From NCBI RefSeq assembly GCF_001571105.1, contig NZ_BCTD01000012.1: DNA of 64,000 nt, one strand, 5' to 3'. The translations under genes were made by a program, and so were the position numbers. Source of the DNA: Azotobacter vinelandii (lineage in GTDB: Bacteria; Pseudomonadota; Gammaproteobacteria; Pseudomonadales; Pseudomonadaceae). Shown in pieces: positions 61,094 to 64,000 of this stretch. A model generated the notes under the pieces. That model was given only the letters and a program-made list of their open reading frames with translations, had not been told where the DNA came from and made no database searches. The first letter of the stretch is position 1. Each line of letters opens with the position of its first letter.

Positions 61094-61766
61094 CTATCGG
61101 TTATTGATCTTCGATTGGGATGGCACGCTGGTCGATTCCATCGGGCGTATCGTCGAATCCATGCGTGTCGCGGCGGGGGCCTGCGACCTCGCGCCGCTCG
61201 GCGACGAGACGATCAAGGGCATCATCGGGCTGGGGTTGCCCGAGGCGATCCGTACGCTCTATCCGGATCTGCATGATGTTCGATTGCTGGATCGGTTCCG
61301 CCGACTCTATAGCGAACATTACCTGACCTTGGAGCGCGAACCGTCGCCGCTGTATGCCGGGGTGGCCGAGGCGCTGGAGGGATTCCGGGCGGCGGGGTAT
61401 CGTCTGGCGGTAGCCACTGGCAAGACGCGCCAGGGGCTCGACCGGGTGCTGGCGGGGCATGGTTGGCAGGAATATTTCGACGTCAGTCGCTGCGCCGATG
61501 AAACTGCCAGCAAGCCGGATCCTCGAATGCTGCACGAGATCCTCGCGCACTGCCGGGTATCGCCCCGTCAGGCCCTGATGGTGGGGGATTCCTCGTTCGA
61601 TCTGCAGATGGCCCGACATGCCGGGATGGGGTCGGTGGCGGTCAGCTACGGAGCGCAGTCTCCGGAGGCGCTGCGCCTGCACGAGCCGCGTTTGATTATC
61701 GATGACTTGGGCGAGTTGTGTGCCTGGCTGGGCGTCCGGCCGGCGCAAGTCGTCGCTGGGGGATAG
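61086..61766 (+). CDS. HAD-superfamily hydrolase (phosphoglycolate phosphatase-like)
   Basis: This 226-residue HAD-IA phosphatase has motif I FDWDGTLVDS with nucleophile D10 and acid D12, motif II in AVATGKTRQGLDRVL, motif III lysine in ASKPDPRML, and motif IV MVGDSSFDLQMAR. The cap domain is helical (about 15-85). The GTG start overlaps rluC by eight bases. Its substrate is unknown; synteny with rluC and the SppA gene is conserved in pseudomonads. Confidence 0.9.
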   Translation: MSDYRLLIFDWDGTLVDSIGRIVESMRVAAGACDLAPLGDETIKGIIGLGLPEAIRTLYPDLHDVRLLDRFRRLYSEHYLTLEREPSPLYAGVAEALEGFRAAGYRLAVATGKTRQGLDRVLAGHGWQEYFDVSRCADETASKPDPRMLHEILAHCRVSPRQALMVGDSSFDLQMARHAGMGSVAVSYGAQSPEALRLHEPRLIIDDLGELCAWLGVRPAQVVAGG

Positions 61767-61768
61767 GC

Positions 61769-62746
61769 ATGACGAACGACGAGTGGAAGTCGCCGCCGGA
61801 GGGGGGCGACGAGAAGAGCTGGAAACTGCTGGAAAAGACCTTGCTCGCCACCGTGGAGGAGCGGCGGCGGGCGCGTCGTTGGGGGATCTTCTTCAAGTTG
61901 CTGGGGTTCGCCTATCTGGTGGCGCTCCTGGCGATGTTCTCCCCGGCGCTGAGCCTCAGGGAGGCGGCGCGTAGCGGCGAGCACACGGCGCTGGTCGAGG
62001 TGCGCGGGATGATCGCCGACGACGAGGCCGCCAGTGCCGACAACGTCGTCGGCAGTCTGCGGGCCGCGTTCAAGGACAAGCACACCAAGGGTGTGGTGCT
62101 GCGTATCAACAGTCCCGGCGGCAGTCCCGTGCAGTCCGGCTACATCTACGACGAGATCCGCCGGCTGCGTGCCGAGCATCCGGATACCAAGCTCTATGCG
62201 GTCATTACCGATCTCGGTGCTTCCGGCGCCTACTATGTCGCCAGCGCCGCCGACGCCATCTATGCGGACAAGGCCAGCCTGGTCGGCTCGATCGGGGTAA
62301 CGGCGGCAAGCTTCGGTTTTGTCGGGGCGATGGAGCGGCTGGGCGTCGAGCGTCGGGTCTATACGGCCGGCGAGCACAAGGCGTTCCTCGATCCGTTCCA
62401 GTCGCAGAAGGAGGGAGAGGTGCGCTTCTGGCAAGAGGTGCTGGAGGTCACCCACCGGCAGTTCATCGACAGTGTCAAGCAGGGGCGCGGCGAACGGCTG
62501 AAGGACAAGGAGCATCCCGAACTGTTCTCCGGTCTGGTCTGGTCCGGCGAGCAGGCCTTGCAACTGGGCCTGGTCGATGCCCTGGGCAGCGCCAGTCATG
62601 TGGCTCGCGAAGTGGTGGGGGCAGAGGATCTGGTCGATTTCACGGTGCGGGAAACCCCCTTCGATCGTTTCGCCAAGAAGCTGGGAAGCGGGGTGGTCGA
62701 GCGTCTTGGCGTGTGGATGGGCCTGCAGGCGCCGGTCCTGCGCTGA
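61769..62746 (+). CDS. sppA: SppA/SohB-type membrane serine peptidase (S49)
   Basis: This 325-residue protein is of the short form, one S49 domain. One transmembrane helix (about 45-65) anchors it. LRINSPGGSPVQSGYI near residue 111 is the oxyanion region; nucleophile S is in TDLGASGAYYVASAAD near residue 152, and general-base lysine in ADKASLVGSIGVTAASFGF near residue 170. It would degrade cleaved signal peptides or membrane proteins. GGGGGATAGG precedes the start. It is third in the rluC run. Confidence 0.92.
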   Translation: MTNDEWKSPPEGGDEKSWKLLEKTLLATVEERRRARRWGIFFKLLGFAYLVALLAMFSPALSLREAARSGEHTALVEVRGMIADDEAASADNVVGSLRAAFKDKHTKGVVLRINSPGGSPVQSGYIYDEIRRLRAEHPDTKLYAVITDLGASGAYYVASAADAIYADKASLVGSIGVTAASFGFVGAMERLGVERRVYTAGEHKAFLDPFQSQKEGEVRFWQEVLEVTHRQFIDSVKQGRGERLKDKEHPELFSGLVWSGEQALQLGLVDALGSASHVAREVVGAEDLVDFTVRETPFDRFAKKLGSGVVERLGVWMGLQAPVLR

Positions 62747-62777
62747 GGCGGTGGTCTGATATCGGCCCTTGGGCAGG

Positions 62778-63356
62778 TCAGGGGATCTGTACGCCCTCGG
62801 CCAGCAGCATGTCGACCAGGCGAATCAGCGGCAAGCCGATCAGGCTGGTGGCGTCCTCACCCTCGGTGGCGCGGAAAAGACTTACGCCGAGTCCTTCCGA
62901 CTTGAAGCTTCCGGCACAGTCGAAAGGCTGCTCGGCGGCGAGATAGCGTTCGATTCGCGCTGCGTCCAAATGGCGGAAATGCACCGTGAAGGGGATGCAG
63001 TCGATCTGCGCCGTTCCGCTGGCGGTGTTGAGCAGGGCCAGCCCGGTCAGGAAGGTCACGCTATTGCCGCTGGCGCTCTGCAGCTGGGCGCGGGCGCGTG
63101 GCAGGTCGTGCGGTTTGCCGAGGATTCGTCCGTTCAGTACGGCGACCTGGTCCGAGCCGACGAGCAGGTGATGCGGATATTCCTGGGCGAGGGCGCCGGC
63201 CTTTTCCGCGGCCAGGCGTCTGACCAGGGCATCGGCGCTTTCCCTGGGGAAAGGGGTTTCGTCGATGGACGGTGCGCTCCAGGTGAAGGGCAGTCGCAGG
63301 CGACTCAGCAGTTCGCGGCGATAGGGGGAGCTGGAGGCGAGTACGAGGGACGGCAT
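62778..63356 (-). CDS. maf: Maf-family nucleotide pyrophosphatase
   Basis: This 192-residue house-cleaning pyrophosphatase acts on modified nucleotides. The N-terminal ASSSPYRRELLSRL and DETP motifs and LVGSDQVAVLNGRILGKP with the catalytic aspartate region identify the family. The DQVA motif suggests the YceF (7-methyl-GTP) subgroup. GGGAGA lies eight bases before the start. It is divergent from yceD and convergent with sppA. Confidence 0.93.
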   Translation of the reverse strand: MPSLVLASSSPYRRELLSRLRLPFTWSAPSIDETPFPRESADALVRRLAAEKAGALAQEYPHHLLVGSDQVAVLNGRILGKPHDLPRARAQLQSASGNSVTFLTGLALLNTASGTAQIDCIPFTVHFRHLDAARIERYLAAEQPFDCAGSFKSEGLGVSLFRATEGEDATSLIGLPLIRLVDMLLAEGVQIP

Positions 63357-63429
63357 GGCATTCTCCCGGTGCCGGAGGATGGCGCGATTCTAGCGGTGCT
63401 GTCGACCGGCGGACAGGGTGGAATTCCCT

Positions 63430-63458
63430 TTGACAGCGCTCCGGCCCATCCCTAGAAT
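63430..63458 (+). promoter_or_regulatory. Near-consensus sigma-70 promoter of yceD-rpmF
   Basis: TTGACA (63430-63435), a 17-bp spacer and TAGAAT (63453-63458). The start would fall near 63465, two to four bases before the yceD ATG at 63468, so the transcript would be leaderless or nearly so. Confidence 0.8.
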
Positions 63459-63467
63459 GCCGCCCCT

Positions 63468-63995
63468 ATGTTGAATGGGCCGATTCCACCTCACGTTGAC
63501 CCACGCAAGCTGGCCGATCGCAGTGCGACCCTCGAGGGTGAGCTGTCGCTGGCTGGTTTGTCTCGTCTTCGCGATCCACTTGCCGAAGATGTGGGGCTTG
63601 TACGTGCGAAATTCCGTTTTGAGCGCGACGAGCACAAGACTGTGGTCATCCACAGTGAGCTCGATGTCGAGGTCAGGATGGTTTGCCAGCGTTGTCTGGA
63701 GCTGGTCGCCCTGCCGATCCACAGCGAATGCCATTACGCGGTGGTGAAGGTGGGGGCGAACGCTCAGTCGTTGCCCAAGGACTATGACGTGCTGGAGGTT
63801 GGGGAAGAACCCTTGGATCTGTTGGCGTTGATCGAGGATGAGCTGCTGCTCGCCTTGCCCATCGTTCCGCTCCATGACCCTGATGTTTGCCAGCCGCCGG
63901 CCGGGCCCGAAGTGCCCGAACCGAGCGAGGACGAGGTATCGCGGTCCAACCCGTTCAGCGTATTGGCGCAGTTAAAGCGCGACCCAAACGTTTAG
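63468..63995 (+). CDS. yceD: YceD family protein (DUF177, 23S rRNA accumulation)
   Basis: This 175-residue protein has the DUF177 zinc-like pair CQRCLE near residue 72 and a C-terminal SEDEVSRSNPFSVLAQLKRD signature. YceD is needed for 23S rRNA accumulation in E. coli and plants. It normally precedes rpmF; here the stop TAG (63993-63995) overlaps AGGAG (63994-63998), the ribosome binding site of a gene that lies beyond the right edge. The N-terminus fits family members although no leader is available for a ribosome binding site. Confidence 0.92.
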   Translation: MLNGPIPPHVDPRKLADRSATLEGELSLAGLSRLRDPLAEDVGLVRAKFRFERDEHKTVVIHSELDVEVRMVCQRCLELVALPIHSECHYAVVKVGANAQSLPKDYDVLEVGEEPLDLLALIEDELLLALPIVPLHDPDVCQPPAGPEVPEPSEDEVSRSNPFSVLAQLKRDPNV

Positions 63996-63998
63996 GAG
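63994..63998 (+). promoter_or_regulatory. Ribosome binding site of the next gene (probably rpmF)
   Basis: AGGAG overlaps the yceD stop codon and ends two bases before the window edge. By conserved order the following gene should encode ribosomal protein L32. Confidence 0.6.
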
Positions 63999-64000
63999 TT

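Noticed and set aside
1..64000. tRNA, rRNA or riboswitch genes
   Set aside because: No cloverleaf with a TTCRANNC loop, rRNA core or recognisable riboswitch core was seen by eye; a tRNAscan or Infernal run was not possible.

Overview
This 64-kb window is GC-rich, densely coding gammaproteobacterial chromosome of the Pseudomonas/Azotobacter group. From about 17.9 kb to the right edge, gene content and order match, from memory and unchecked, the P. aeruginosa segment fadBA - topA - sulA/lexA - psrA - nagZ - mfd - gap - nqr - sthA - lolCDE - comEC - lpxK - kdsB - murB - rne - rluC - maf - yceD. No rRNA, tRNA or CRISPR array was recognised.

The left 17 kb is more accessory. It holds an intact IS110-family insertion sequence (about 173-1680) placed inside a short direct-repeat/hairpin sequence that can be rebuilt across the junctions. 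Next come several repetitive palindromes and a BaeSR-type two-component system, divergent from a tandem RND efflux operon of MuxABC-OpmB/MdtABC type (4128-13079). An orphan lipoprotein of an integrating-conjugative-element family, a DUF2501 secreted protein, the p-hydroxybenzoate hydroxylase/regulator pair pobA-pobR and a MarR regulator follow.

The middle holds fatty-acid beta-oxidation (fadBA), topoisomerase I, and the SOS pair lexA-sulA behind a LexA box that overlaps the promoter. PsrA is divergent from it and heads a run with an L,D-transpeptidase, nagZ (muropeptide recycling) and a methylthioinosine phosphorylase. Mfd with CsiV, divergent from a long-form GAPDH, complete this part. Next are the Na+-translocating NADH:quinone reductase operon nqrABCDEF with its two maturation genes apbE (FMN attachment) and nqrM (iron centre), and soluble transhydrogenase sthA.

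The right third is envelope biogenesis and RNA metabolism: lipoprotein export (lolCDE), DNA uptake (comEC), an ExbB/ExbD pair, LPS and peptidoglycan synthesis (lpxK, kdsB, murB), and RNase E divergent from rluC, a HAD phosphatase and a SppA-like peptidase. Maf and yceD, which leads into rpmF just beyond the edge, close the window.

No wholly new multi-gene system stands out. The most interesting signals are non-coding: the IS110 left-end segment, which should encode a guide (bridge) RNA and contains sequences matching its own insertion site; near-perfect palindromes lying in the spacers of the rne and gap promoters; a long structured rne leader; yceD and rluC starts that look leaderless or lack a Shine-Dalgarno sequence; and a terminator-like hairpin just before sthA.
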